NCBI RefSeq assembly: GCF_038002825.1 | Contig: NZ_JBBODF010000001.1 | Location: 1,240,001 to 1,304,000, forward strand | Length of the DNA stretch: 64,000 nucleotides | Reading direction: 5' to 3' | Source of the DNA: Paenibacillus sp. FSL H8-0048 | GTDB lineage: Bacteria; Bacillota; Bacilli; Paenibacillales; Paenibacillaceae | Shown here: in pieces, positions 35,485 to 44,491 of the stretch | Layout: each line of letters begins with the position of its first letter | Position numbering within the stretch: position 1 is the stretch's first letter | The notes under the pieces: generated by a model | The model's input: only the letters and a program-made list of their open reading frames with translations | Databases searched by the model: none | What the model was told of the DNA's origin: nothing | Position numbers and translations under genes: made by a program

Positions 35485-37323
35485 GTGACCCTATTGTCGA
35501 GAGGCTTCAGAGCCATGGGACCCGGAGGAGGCTTCGGGCATGGCAAATTAAAGTTCGATGAGGAGGAGGCGAAGCCGGATATATCCAAAGCGCTGCTATT
35601 ACGCATAGTGAAATATTTCGTCCCATACTGGAAGCAGACGCTGCTGGTGATGACTGTGCTGTGCATATCCGCAGTGCTGGGGCTGCTCCCTCCTATCCTG
35701 ATTCAGCAGATCATTGACCGGGCGCTCCCGGACAAGAATCTGCAGTTGCTCTTCCTGCTCGTTGCTGCCTCGCTGGCTACAACGGTAGTGTCAGGACTGC
35801 TCGGCGTGCTGCAGAATTATTTGAACTCTTTTATCTCCCAGAATATTGTCCATGATATGAAAAACCAGATGTACCGCCATCTGCAGAGCATGCCGCTGCA
35901 GTTCTACTCAGGTGTTAAGCAAGGCGAGGTTATCACACGGATGACCAGTGATATTGCCGGAATTCAGGGCGTCTTCAACAGCACCATCGTCAATTGTGCC
36001 AGCAATCTGTTCATTCTGATCTCCACAGCGGCAACGTTGTTCATCATGAACTGGAAGCTCGCACTGCTAGGTGTCCTGGTCATCCCCTTATTCATCATAC
36101 CCACCCGCAAAATGGGCAATGTGCGCTGGAAGCTGGCCAAAGAGACGCAGGAGAAGATCTCGGAGCAGAATCAGATCATTGAGGAGACGCTCAGCCTCAG
36201 CGGGTACATGCTAATGAAGCTGTTCACGAGAGAGGACACCGCGCTGGACAGCTTCCGGACCGTAAATGCCCAGGCAACACGGCTGCAAATCCGCGAATCC
36301 ATGGCTGGCCGCTGGTTCATGCTGGTCCTTACCACCTTCACCAGTATCGGGCCGATGCTGATTTATTTGTACGGAGGTTATTTATTCATCCAGGGAGAGC
36401 TGAGCATCGGAGCAATTATCACCTTTGTGGCACTGCTGAGCAGATTGTATATTCCGGTTATGCAAATGACCAATCTCTACGTGGATGTGAACCGTTCGGT
36501 AGCGCTGTTTGAACGGATTTTTGACTATTTCGATATGGATCCGTTGATTGTGGACACTAAGCTGGCTCTTCCAAGCCGTGTGGAGGGACAAGACATCGTC
36601 TTCGAGCAAGTAAATTTCGCCTATGCCCCGGACAAGCCCGCTCTGAGCGGGATCTCCTTCACGGCAGCCGCCGGATCACTGACTGCCCTGGTCGGACCCA
36701 GCGGAGCAGGCAAAACCACCATTACCAACCTGATCCCCCGTCTCTATGAGCTGGATTCAGGTGCAATACGTATTGGCGGTAAGGACATCCGCGAGTTCAC
36801 ACTGCATTCGCTTCGCTCGCAGATTGGCCTCGTCACCCAGGACACGTACCTGTTCAACGGAACGATCCGTGAGAATCTGCTCTATGCTAACGCTGAAGCC
36901 ACGGAAGCCGCGCTGACGGCCGCCTGCGAAGCTGCTTATATTCATGATTTCATTCTGAAGCTGCCTGAGGGCTACAACACCGTCGTCGGCAACCGGGGCA
37001 TTAAGCTGTCCGGTGGTGAGAAGCAGCGGATGTCCATCGCGCGCGTGCTGCTCAAGAATCCGCCCATTATCATCATGGACGAAGCCACCTCGTCGCTGGA
37101 CACCGTATCGGAATATTACATCCAGCAAGCGATGCATGAACTGCTGCGCGGCAAGACCAGCATGGTCATCGCCCACCGTCTCTCCACCATCATGGCAGCC
37201 GACAATATTCTGGTTGTTCAGGACGGCAGGATTGTAGAGTCGGGGCAGCATGCCTCCCTGCTGGCAGTGAATGGGGTATACCGGGATTTGTACAACAAGC
37301 AGTTTCAGCGGGAAGATTCATAA
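35485..37323 (+). CDS. ABC exporter, fused membrane and ATPase domains
   Basis: A 612-residue half-transporter of the MsbA/LmrA/YknU type. About six membrane helices (residues 35-325) precede an ATPase with Walker A GPSGAGKTT, signature KLSGGEKQRM, Walker B IIIMDEATSSLD and switch His in VIAHRLSTI. It probably works as a homodimer exporting lipophilic compounds. The start is uncertain: the longest frame opens with GTG at 35485 but an ATG at 35515 has GAGAGG ten bases upstream. Single gene. Confidence 0.9.
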   Translation: MTLLSRGFRAMGPGGGFGHGKLKFDEEEAKPDISKALLLRIVKYFVPYWKQTLLVMTVLCISAVLGLLPPILIQQIIDRALPDKNLQLLFLLVAASLATTVVSGLLGVLQNYLNSFISQNIVHDMKNQMYRHLQSMPLQFYSGVKQGEVITRMTSDIAGIQGVFNSTIVNCASNLFILISTAATLFIMNWKLALLGVLVIPLFIIPTRKMGNVRWKLAKETQEKISEQNQIIEETLSLSGYMLMKLFTREDTALDSFRTVNAQATRLQIRESMAGRWFMLVLTTFTSIGPMLIYLYGGYLFIQGELSIGAIITFVALLSRLYIPVMQMTNLYVDVNRSVALFERIFDYFDMDPLIVDTKLALPSRVEGQDIVFEQVNFAYAPDKPALSGISFTAAAGSLTALVGPSGAGKTTITNLIPRLYELDSGAIRIGGKDIREFTLHSLRSQIGLVTQDTYLFNGTIRENLLYANAEATEAALTAACEAAYIHDFILKLPEGYNTVVGNRGIKLSGGEKQRMSIARVLLKNPPIIIMDEATSSLDTVSEYYIQQAMHELLRGKTSMVIAHRLSTIMAADNILVVQDGRIVESGQHASLLAVNGVYRDLYNKQFQREDS

Positions 37324-37349
37324 GCCATTAGGCATATTCGCATACAAGA

Positions 37350-37444
37350 GGAAACGGCTTTGCCGTCCTTTAAAAGGACGGTACCGTTTCAGCGAGAAAT
37401 AGAAGGATAATGTATAGAGTGAAACATATACATTCTTATATTTT
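37350..37444 (+). repeat. Two-hairpin structured element, copy 2
   Basis: Hairpin 1 pairs GAAACGG (37351-37357) with CCGTTTC (37384-37390), inner stem CCGTCCTT/AAGGACGG. Hairpin 2 pairs AATGTAT (37409-37415) with ATACATT (37428-37434) and GAAATA with TATTTT. Compared with copy 1, the hairpin-2 stem has changed on both sides, keeping pairing. Lies between the ABC exporter stop and the terminator at 37447-37495. Confidence 0.75.
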
Positions 37445-37446
37445 GA

Positions 37447-37495
37447 AAAGGGGATTCCCGGAGCAGCATCGCCTGCCCTGGGAATCCCTTCTCTT
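37447..37495. terminator. Bidirectional terminator between ABC exporter and lipoprotein genes
   Basis: AAGGGGATTCCC pairs with GGGAATCCCTT over a 20-base loop; T-rich sequence (TTCTCTTCTT) follows on the plus strand. Confidence 0.7.
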
Positions 37496-37516
37496 CTTGT
37501 CCGCGATTACTCCGGC

Positions 37517-38455
37517 TTACCGCGCACTGCGCAGCGGCTTCAGCTTGTCCATCCAGCCGCTGATTTGTTCTGCCGTCTCCGTATTCCGCAGCAGCTGCTG
37601 ATATTCGTCCACATAACCGCCGTCCCCGGCGAGCTGTCCGGCCCACTCATGGAACTCTTCGAAGCGTGTCAGTGCGATACTGCGCTTCCCGAGAATCAGG
37701 TAGGCGTTCAGCAGCTGCTCTAACGTCTGCTCGGACGGATTGTTTTTATACTCCTGCTCACTGAGCTGAAGCTGATCGTCCGCATATTGCCTGGTAAGCA
37801 GCTTATCCGGTACATAGTTCGTCCCTTCCAGCTGGTAGATGCCCATCAGCACCGGACCCAGGGGGGATTGCCCCGGATAAGGACTGGCCAGCAGATCCTC
37901 GCTCCCGTCCTGATCCACGTCCTCATAATTCACGCTGAACAGGTCGTTAACGGTTACCTGCATCGTTCCGTCAATCTCTTCGACCACAATAGACGCGTAG
38001 TTAGGACGGTTATCCATCAGACTGAACAAGAAGGTATTCCGGTTGTTCTGCACAATCGCTTCAGCCCAGAGCTCCTCCTCCGCATTCCAAATGTCGCCGC
38101 CTTCCAGGGTAAGCCCGGCCTTTTTGCTGTCAAAGACCATCTTACCCTCCTTGACGATGGCGAACTGTGTATAGCTGAACTCTCCCTTATTCCAGTAATA
38201 CACCTGAAAAATCTGCCCGTTCAACTGAACCGCATCCATATGTACGAACCCCGAATACTCATCTGCAATCTCCGGGGATACTTCCGCGAGTGCTGCGGCA
38301 GCCGCCTCTTCCTCCTGTCTGCCTCCAGGTGCTGCCGAGAGATCCGCTGCCGGGGAAGCGGCTGGCGCTGCAGACGGATCTGCTGATCCGCCCTCCCCTG
38401 TTCGTGAGCAACCTGCTATGATTGCTAAGGCTAACAATAAGCTTATAATCCGCAT
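37517..38455 (-). CDS. Lipoprotein of unknown function
   Basis: A 312-residue lipoprotein (lipobox IIAGC, Cys16) with a Ser/Ala/Pro-rich linker to about residue 50. The body has VHMDAVQLNGQIFQVYYW and VNYEDVDQDGSEDLLAS; the latter DxDxDGxxD element looks like an FG-GAP/VCBS-type calcium loop, so a beta-propeller-like extracellular domain is possible. The C-terminal ~70 residues are helical (LNAYLILGKRSIALTRFEEF). No family recognised. Ribosome site AGGAGGATCAC. Confidence 0.75.
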   Translation of the reverse strand: MRIISLLLALAIIAGCSRTGEGGSADPSAAPAASPAADLSAAPGGRQEEEAAAAALAEVSPEIADEYSGFVHMDAVQLNGQIFQVYYWNKGEFSYTQFAIVKEGKMVFDSKKAGLTLEGGDIWNAEEELWAEAIVQNNRNTFLFSLMDNRPNYASIVVEEIDGTMQVTVNDLFSVNYEDVDQDGSEDLLASPYPGQSPLGPVLMGIYQLEGTNYVPDKLLTRQYADDQLQLSEQEYKNNPSEQTLEQLLNAYLILGKRSIALTRFEEFHEWAGQLAGDGGYVDEYQQLLRNTETAEQISGWMDKLKPLRSAR

Positions 38456-38551
38456 GTGATCCTCCTAAATGTCGTGTCGTGGTGGCATGACTTCCTGTAT
38501 ACTCATCCGGGAGCCCTCTGTCTGAAACATACACTGGTATGTAAGTAGCGG

Positions 38552-39247
38552 CTATCCTTCCAATCTGGTATGAAGCTCCGCGAGCTCTTCCTCTGTCAGC
38601 CGTCTCCACTGCCCTTGCGGAAGACCGCTGAGCGTGATATGCATAATCCGTATCCGCTCCAGACGGAGCACACGATAGCCCAGCGCCTTGCACATCCGGC
38701 GGATCTGCAGATTCAGCCCTTGGGTCAGAACAATCATGAACTCCTTCTCCGAGATTTGCCGGGTGAGGCATGGCTTGGTACGGGTCTCCAGAATATCTAC
38801 ACCCGCTGACATCTCCGCCAAAAAGTCTTCTGTGACCGGCTTATCCACGCTCACCCGGTACTCCTTCTCATGACTATGCTCGGAACGCATCATCCGGTTG
38901 ACAATCGAACCGTCATTGGTCAGCAGAATCAGCCCTTCCGAGTGCTTGTCCAGTCTGCCGACGGCAAAGATCCGGGAGGGATAATTGATATAATCTACAA
39001 TATTCCCTTCCACGTGCCGGGCGGCTGTACAGGTGATGCCTACCGGCTTGTTCAGCGCCAGATAGACCCGTTCCTCCCGGTCTGGAGTCACAATAATTCC
39101 GTCTACAGCCACCGTATCTCCAGGTTCAACACTTGCTCCAGGCACACAGACCTTCCCGTTAATCGTGATCCTTCCGGCGGCAATCAGCCGGCTCGTCTCT
39201 CTGCGCGGATAGACGCCGGTCTCACTGATGTATTTGTTAATTCTCAT
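38552..39247 (-). CDS. rluF: 23S rRNA pseudouridine synthase, RluF-type
   Basis: A 231-residue RsuA-family pseudouridine synthase. An S4 RNA-binding domain (about 1-50) is followed by the catalytic core with Asp100 in GRLDKHSEGLILLTNDG; MMRSEHSHEKEYRV, TQGLNLQIRRM and LRLERIRIMHI follow. The DKHSEGL form and overall match point to RluF (E. coli position 2604) rather than RsuA or RluB. Ribosome site GGGAGCTTC. Confidence 0.88.
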   Translation of the reverse strand: MRINKYISETGVYPRRETSRLIAAGRITINGKVCVPGASVEPGDTVAVDGIIVTPDREERVYLALNKPVGITCTAARHVEGNIVDYINYPSRIFAVGRLDKHSEGLILLTNDGSIVNRMMRSEHSHEKEYRVSVDKPVTEDFLAEMSAGVDILETRTKPCLTRQISEKEFMIVLTQGLNLQIRRMCKALGYRVLRLERIRIMHITLSGLPQGQWRRLTEEELAELHTRLEG

Positions 39248-39363
39248 GAAGCTCCCGCTTTCAGGTCTTACATATGAAAGAACACCTGATTCACATAGAA
39301 ATCAGATGTTGCCTCCAACCTATAACCCTTATATTTAGTCATTCTCAAGGGGCAGATGCCCGC

Positions 39364-39546
39364 TTATTTAGCGCCTCCGGTTTTGTTGCTGCCGCTGCTG
39401 CTCTTAGCCGGTTTGGCTCCTTTGGCACCCGGGCTGCCGGGAGGGCCGCTTCGGGCCGGCTTCACGGGTTTTGCCGTCTTGTTCCAGCGGGTCCAGCCCT
39501 TACTGCCTGTTCCTCTGCCTGTGCCGCCGCCTTTACTTTTTGCCAC
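39364..39546 (-). CDS. Small Gly/Lys-rich protein, DUF3934-like
   Basis: A 60-residue very basic protein starting at GTG behind GGAGTGATATT. The N-terminus KGGGTGRGTGSKGWTRWNK resembles the small DUF3934 proteins of Bacilli (function unknown); the rest is Pro/Ala/Lys/Gly-rich and probably disordered. Assignment is from memory of the family. The opposite strand also has an open frame but without a ribosome site. Confidence 0.55.
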   Translation of the reverse strand: MAKSKGGGTGRGTGSKGWTRWNKTAKPVKPARSGPPGSPGAKGAKPAKSSSGSNKTGGAK

Positions 39547-39697
39547 AATATCACTCCGTCAATATTCAGTTTTCGCCGTACATTACTCTATCTTACCATT
39601 ATTTCGGGCGGATTGTCAGGTCCAACTGCAAACAGCCTGCGCGAAGGAGCCTCCGGCAGGCTGCATAACGGGTATCCATCTATAAGCATGAGTATGC

Positions 39698-40783
39698 TTA
39701 TTTGGGCTGAATATATCCTTCGGCCTTCAGCAATTCGGCGATCAGTACCGCACCACCGGCAGCACCTCTTACCGTATTGTGGGACAGGCTGACGAATTTG
39801 TAATCGTACAGTGAATCCTCGCGCAACCGTCCTGCGGAAATGCCCATGCCATTCTCAATGTCGCGGTCCAGACGGGTCTGCGGACGGTTCTCTTCCTCAA
39901 AATACGTGATGAACTGCTTAGGAGCACTCGGCAGACCGAGCTGCTGCGGACGCCCCTGGAAGCTGTTCCAGCGTTCCAGAATCTCTTCGCGGGAAGGCTT
40001 CTGCTCAAAGGAGGCAAAGACAGCCGCCATATGGCCGTCAGCCACAGGTACACGGATGCACTGTGTAGTGATTACCGGCTGCTCGCTTGGGACGATCCCT
40101 GCACTGGTTACCTTACCCCAGATCCGAAGCGGTTCCTGCTCGCTTTTCTCTTCTTCTCCGCCGATGAAAGGAATCACGTTATCCACCATATCCGGCCAGT
40201 CCGCGAAGGTCTTGCCTGCACCTGAAATCGCCTGATAAGTGGTTACAACCACCTTGGAAGGCTTGAACTCCTGAAGTGCATTCAGGGTAGGCATATAGCT
40301 CTGAATGGAACAGTTCGGTTTCACGGCGATGAAGCCGGTCTCTGTCCCCAGACGCTTGCGCTGCTGGGCGATAACCTCCAGATGCTCCGGGTTGATCTCG
40401 GGAATCACCATCGGCACATCCGGTGTCCAGCGGTGCGCTGAGTTGTTGGAGATCACCGGAGTTCCGGTACGTGCATAAGCCTCTTCCAGGGCCTTGATCT
40501 CTTCCTTCTTCATATCTACAGCGCAGAAGATCAGATCCACTTCCGCAGCCACTTCCTCCACCTTGGAGGCGTCTTGAACCATGATGCCTTTGACTGCTTC
40601 GGGCATAGGGGTGGACAGCTTCCATCTGCCTTGAACAGATTCCTCATAGGACTTGCCGGCTGAATTCGCGCTCGCCGCAATCGCTGTTACCTGGAACCAT
40701 GGATGATTCTCCAAAAGTGCAATGAAACGCTGACCGACCATACCGGTACCGCCAACAATACCCGCTCTGAGCTTACTCGACAT
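39698..40783 (-). CDS. asd: Aspartate-semialdehyde dehydrogenase
   Basis: A 361-residue ASADH making aspartate semialdehyde for lysine, diaminopimelate, threonine and methionine. NADP site GGTGMVGQRF, catalytic Cys158 in KPNCSIQSYMP, substrate-binding RVPVADGHMAAVF with His, and the C-terminal SLSHNTVRGAAGG. The form is closer to the archaeal/fungal-type ASADH than to the usual Bacillus Asd. ATG at 40783 follows AAAGGA; the TTG start at 40804 overlaps that site. It is separate from dapA/lysC genes. Confidence 0.92.
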   Translation of the reverse strand: MSSKLRAGIVGGTGMVGQRFIALLENHPWFQVTAIAASANSAGKSYEESVQGRWKLSTPMPEAVKGIMVQDASKVEEVAAEVDLIFCAVDMKKEEIKALEEAYARTGTPVISNNSAHRWTPDVPMVIPEINPEHLEVIAQQRKRLGTETGFIAVKPNCSIQSYMPTLNALQEFKPSKVVVTTYQAISGAGKTFADWPDMVDNVIPFIGGEEEKSEQEPLRIWGKVTSAGIVPSEQPVITTQCIRVPVADGHMAAVFASFEQKPSREEILERWNSFQGRPQQLGLPSAPKQFITYFEEENRPQTRLDRDIENGMGISAGRLREDSLYDYKFVSLSHNTVRGAAGGAVLIAELLKAEGYIQPK

Positions 40784-40838
40784 AAGAAATTCATTTCCTT
40801 TCAAGCAGCGCCTAGCGAAAAGCGCTTTTTAATAACCG

Positions 40839-40867
40839 ATTATAAAGGATAGCGGCATGTTACACAA
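40839..40867 (-). promoter_or_regulatory. Promoter of asd
   Basis: On the minus strand TTGTGT (40862-40867), 17 bases, TATAAT (40839-40844), about 55 bases before the start codon. Confidence 0.6.
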
Positions 40868-40906
40868 TATGTGATTATAAAGTAAGTGTTTCCTGTTTAA
40901 ACAAAA

Positions 40907-42145
40907 TCACCGCGTCATCCCCAGCCGCTTCGCCAACTCCCCCAACTCCTGGCCCTTCAGCGCTCCCTCCACCAGGACAGGCAGCAGTGCCGGAGTACAG
41001 GCGAAGCAAGGCGTTCCGTCACGGGCGAGCTGGGCGGCCAGCCGTTCATCATAGGAAGGCTTGCCTTCATCGGAGAGGGCCAGGAGCGTCATCGTCCGCA
41101 CCCCGGATTCCCGCAGCTCGCGCATCCGCCGGACCAGACCGGCCTGATTGCCGTTCTCATACAGGTCAGATACGATGATGAACAGTGTCTTCTTCGGCTC
41201 CTCGATGAACTGCTCGCAATACTTCACCGACTTATGAATATCCGTGCCGCCCCCGAGCTGGATGCCGAAGAGCATATCAACAGGATCATTCGCACATTGC
41301 TCCGTCAAGTCTACCACCTCGGTGTCAAAAGCAACGACACGCGTGTTCAGCGCCGGGATACTGGCAAAGATCGAGCCGATCACCGATGCCCAGATTACAG
41401 AGCTGGCCATCGAGCCGCTCTGGTCAATATCTACAATGACCGTCCATTCCTTGCTGCGGCGGGCCCGGTCAAAATAGAAAAAACGCTCGGGGATAATCAT
41501 CCGCCGCTCCGCATCGTAGTGCTTCAGATTGCGCTCTATCGTCCGTTTCCAGTCCAGCCCGCTGAGTGAAGGCAGCGGGGAATGCTGCCGCTTGTTGAGT
41601 GCACCGGTAACCGCACGGCGGATGTCAGTCTCCAGCAGCTTTACCAGCTCATCCACGAGCGCCTGGACTAGCATTCTTGCGGTGTCTTTGGTTTTCTCCG
41701 GGATTTTGCCCTTGAGTGCCAGCAGCGTGCCCACCAGCTGAATATCCGGTTTCACCGCCGCCAGCAGCTCCGGCTCGAAGAGCAGCTGCTTCCAGCCCTT
41801 GCGCTCCATCGCATCGGTCTGAATAACCGAGACCACATCCTCCGGGAAGAAATTCCGCACATCGCCGAGCCATTTGGACAGGTTAATTGCAGCCTGTCCA
41901 GAGCCTGAACCTCTGCCCTTCGATGCGGCGGCACTCCCTTCCGCCTTACCTGCGCCTGTCTCATTATAGATAGCAGCCAGCGCTGCATCCATAATCAGCT
42001 CTTCCTCGCTTAAGATCCTGCCGCTGCCTGGGCCGAATCCGGGCAAGGCCTCTTCCGCTTCCTGCCCCAGAATCAGCCGCCAGCGTGTAAGGGCGCTGTT
42101 CTGGTTATCCTCCTTCAACTCTTCCTTCAGCTCTTCATCACCCAT
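40907..42145 (-). CDS. VWA-domain protein, YehP/CoxE-like
   Basis: A 412-residue protein with a helical N-terminal half (about 1-220) and a von Willebrand A domain. The metal-ion site is complete: DQSGS (Asp241, Ser243, Ser245), Thr301 in GGGTDIHKS, and Asp327 in VSDLYENG. VWA proteins paired with MoxR ATPases usually form chaperone-like complexes that insert metals or remodel a partner. It abuts the DUF5682 stop codon directly and is the last gene of the six-gene operon. Resembles E. coli YehP. Confidence 0.88.
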   Translation of the reverse strand: MGDEELKEELKEDNQNSALTRWRLILGQEAEEALPGFGPGSGRILSEEELIMDAALAAIYNETGAGKAEGSAAASKGRGSGSGQAAINLSKWLGDVRNFFPEDVVSVIQTDAMERKGWKQLLFEPELLAAVKPDIQLVGTLLALKGKIPEKTKDTARMLVQALVDELVKLLETDIRRAVTGALNKRQHSPLPSLSGLDWKRTIERNLKHYDAERRMIIPERFFYFDRARRSKEWTVIVDIDQSGSMASSVIWASVIGSIFASIPALNTRVVAFDTEVVDLTEQCANDPVDMLFGIQLGGGTDIHKSVKYCEQFIEEPKKTLFIIVSDLYENGNQAGLVRRMRELRESGVRTMTLLALSDEGKPSYDERLAAQLARDGTPCFACTPALLPVLVEGALKGQELGELAKRLGMTR

Positions 42146-44491
42146 CTACAGATCCCCGAAGTCAAAATCATTCAGATCATCCAGCATTTTGGCTTCCTCC
42201 TCCTTCAGTTCTCCTGTCAGAATCTCGGCGGCTTGCTCTGTGTTCACGCCCCACAGCTCACCCAGCAGCTCGGCGATCATCGTCTTCTCACGCGGGGAGA
42301 AGGTACTGAACGCCCGGCGCAGGAAGACCAAGGCTCGTTTGAATTCCTCATCCTCCAAGGCGTTGATATAGTCATTCAGCTGCTCCCACAGGCTCATCCG
42401 CGACAGCAGCCCATAGCGGTTGCGCATGGACAGCCCTTCGAACCAGCCTGCCCCGAGATCCGCCGGTATCCCTGGAGACAAGCGGCGCGATACCTCCGCC
42501 GCTACCTCCCCTGGAGGGATGGCTCCGCGTTCCATCAGGATCGCGCAGGCGAAGCCCGACAGCCGCGGGTTGCGCTCATCCCGCTGCGCCAGCTGCAGCA
42601 GCTCCTGCAGCCACAGAGCCGTATCCGCAATCTCGCTATGCTCCTGCGAGATGTTGTTCAGGTCATTCATTGCGCCGATCATCAGCCCCGCCGCTTCATC
42701 ATTGCAGCCGCTGGCATCCAGCAGGAACAGGCAGCCCCGGCGGAACAGCTCCTCCAGCAGCGGGATGAACGGGGCCGTATCCACCTTGCGGATATCGCCG
42801 TAGCCGATGATCTTGGCCAGCTCCCTTGCAGCTGTGGCAATCGAGACGACATCCCGGCTGTCTACCGCAAGGCGCTGCAGCACGCGGCTGCTCTCCTCCA
42901 TCTGCGTGGTCATGGCACATTCGCAGGCGGTGACAATCAGCGCGGATGCCTCAGCGATGGAGCTGCATTCCAGCAGCTTCTCGCGCAGCACATAGGCTGC
43001 CGCCACTTCTATGGTCTCCCCCAGCAGGGTTGACTCCACAATCTCAATCTCTACCTCCGGCGCCCACTGGAGTATCCAGTGCTCTGCCCAGGTCGCCCCG
43101 GACTGGCCGCTAGGCACATTCCGGGCGAAGTGGATGCCGAGCAGCTCCAGCCGGTGGAACAACACGGAGCGGTGCAGATCAAGATAAGCCGCTTCACTGC
43201 TTGACACCCGGCGGTTCTCGCGCAGATCCAGTGTCAGGTCGCTAGCTACAGTCGATCTGTACTTCTCCAGCTTGTAGCATTTCAGCAGCCGGTTCAGGTC
43301 ATCCTGAATCGGTGTCTGGCTGACGCCATCGGCCAGCCTTCCGATGTTCGTGCCGACATCGACCCGGGCCAGCGAATCAGCGATAACAGACAGATCCCCA
43401 TGCCCGAGCAAGGTCTGTGCGGCATCGCGCAGATCACGCAGCGTAGGTGCGCTTCCGCCGTGCAGCGCAGCCAGCGACTCCGCCAGCCGCACCGCTTCAA
43501 TCACTTCCGCCGTCGAGCGGTGTGTACCCGCTTTGCGCACCAGCCGGGCCACAGAGGACAGATACAGATGAGGAAGCTCCTCTGAGCGGCCGGAGGCCAT
43601 CAGCTCCCACATCATCTGGAAGTAGTGCGGAGCCGCGTTGCCCGCACCATAGCCCGACATGCTGGAGAGCTTGTAATAGGAATACGGCATCAGCGTCAGC
43701 TTGGTAGAGCGTGCAGGCAGTGCTGCCAGCTCTGCATCGGTCATCCCCTCCGAGGGATCGGCCAGCGCAGCTGCGTGGTATGCGCCACAGATCACAACAA
43801 TTTTGTCCGGCAGATGCCCTTCGTCAATCTTGAGCTGGATCTGCCGCCGCATATAAGATTCGCGCAATGCGTTATAAGCATATTCCCGCGGCTGCTCTGC
43901 GCGCTCCGTGGACTCCGACAGCTCCCGCATCTGGGCAGAGAAGGCCAGTATCGCGGCGCGGTAAGCTCCGCTGCTGGCGTTATGCTCGTAATTACGCTCC
44001 CAGTACATATCATAATCATGTTCACCGGCAAGCCGGGCAATCCGGCTGTATACGGACTCCTGCTCACGGACTTCCTCTTCCGCCGGCTCCCCTTGTTCTT
44101 CAGCTACAGGCTTCAGCTCCGGCCGGCCGCTGGCATCCTGCCGTAACGCATCCTGGAGTCCCAGCGTTACAGAGGAAGGCAGGTCAATGAACTCTGCCTG
44201 TGCTCCATGCTCCTGCGCCCATTTCATCCCCTGATATTCCGGGGAATACACAGCGAACGGCCAGAGCACCGTCCGCACGGGCAGATCATCAGTGAAGGCC
44301 AGAATAGCCACCGGCGGTTTCGTCACTGCGTGGGTTAAATGACGGATTTCTCCGCTTGCATCACTCGGCCCCTCGATCAGCACGGCGGTCGGCTGCAGCT
44401 CGTTCAAGTATTCCAGGACATGCCTGGCACCGCCCGGAGACAGATGCCGGACTCCGAAGACATGAACGCCGGCAACCGCTGCCCTGCTCAC
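42146..44491 (-). CDS. DUF5682-family protein, YehM-like
   Basis: A 781-residue protein. The first ~270 residues carry motifs: GVRHLSPGG (13-21), LIEGPSD (38-44), RESYMRRQI (210-218) and CGAYHAAAL (235-243). Together these recall the G-x-x-H, Glu, R-x-x-x-M and G-x-x-H pattern of EreA/ChaN/TraB-fold enzymes, which suggests a hydrolase-like or metal-binding pocket; this is my inference. The remaining ~500 residues are helical repeats. It overlaps the MoxR gene by four bases. Members occur with MoxR, VWA and SWIM genes, as in E. coli yehLMPQ. Confidence 0.85.
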   Translation of the reverse strand: MSRAAVAGVHVFGVRHLSPGGARHVLEYLNELQPTAVLIEGPSDASGEIRHLTHAVTKPPVAILAFTDDLPVRTVLWPFAVYSPEYQGMKWAQEHGAQAEFIDLPSSVTLGLQDALRQDASGRPELKPVAEEQGEPAEEEVREQESVYSRIARLAGEHDYDMYWERNYEHNASSGAYRAAILAFSAQMRELSESTERAEQPREYAYNALRESYMRRQIQLKIDEGHLPDKIVVICGAYHAAALADPSEGMTDAELAALPARSTKLTLMPYSYYKLSSMSGYGAGNAAPHYFQMMWELMASGRSEELPHLYLSSVARLVRKAGTHRSTAEVIEAVRLAESLAALHGGSAPTLRDLRDAAQTLLGHGDLSVIADSLARVDVGTNIGRLADGVSQTPIQDDLNRLLKCYKLEKYRSTVASDLTLDLRENRRVSSSEAAYLDLHRSVLFHRLELLGIHFARNVPSGQSGATWAEHWILQWAPEVEIEIVESTLLGETIEVAAAYVLREKLLECSSIAEASALIVTACECAMTTQMEESSRVLQRLAVDSRDVVSIATAARELAKIIGYGDIRKVDTAPFIPLLEELFRRGCLFLLDASGCNDEAAGLMIGAMNDLNNISQEHSEIADTALWLQELLQLAQRDERNPRLSGFACAILMERGAIPPGEVAAEVSRRLSPGIPADLGAGWFEGLSMRNRYGLLSRMSLWEQLNDYINALEDEEFKRALVFLRRAFSTFSPREKTMIAELLGELWGVNTEQAAEILTGELKEEEAKMLDDLNDFDFGDL

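Noticed and set aside
39356..39685. Hydrophobic plus-strand frame opposite the small basic protein
   Set aside because: Pro/Leu-rich antisense of a Gly/Lys-rich gene; no ribosome site, while the minus-strand gene has one.
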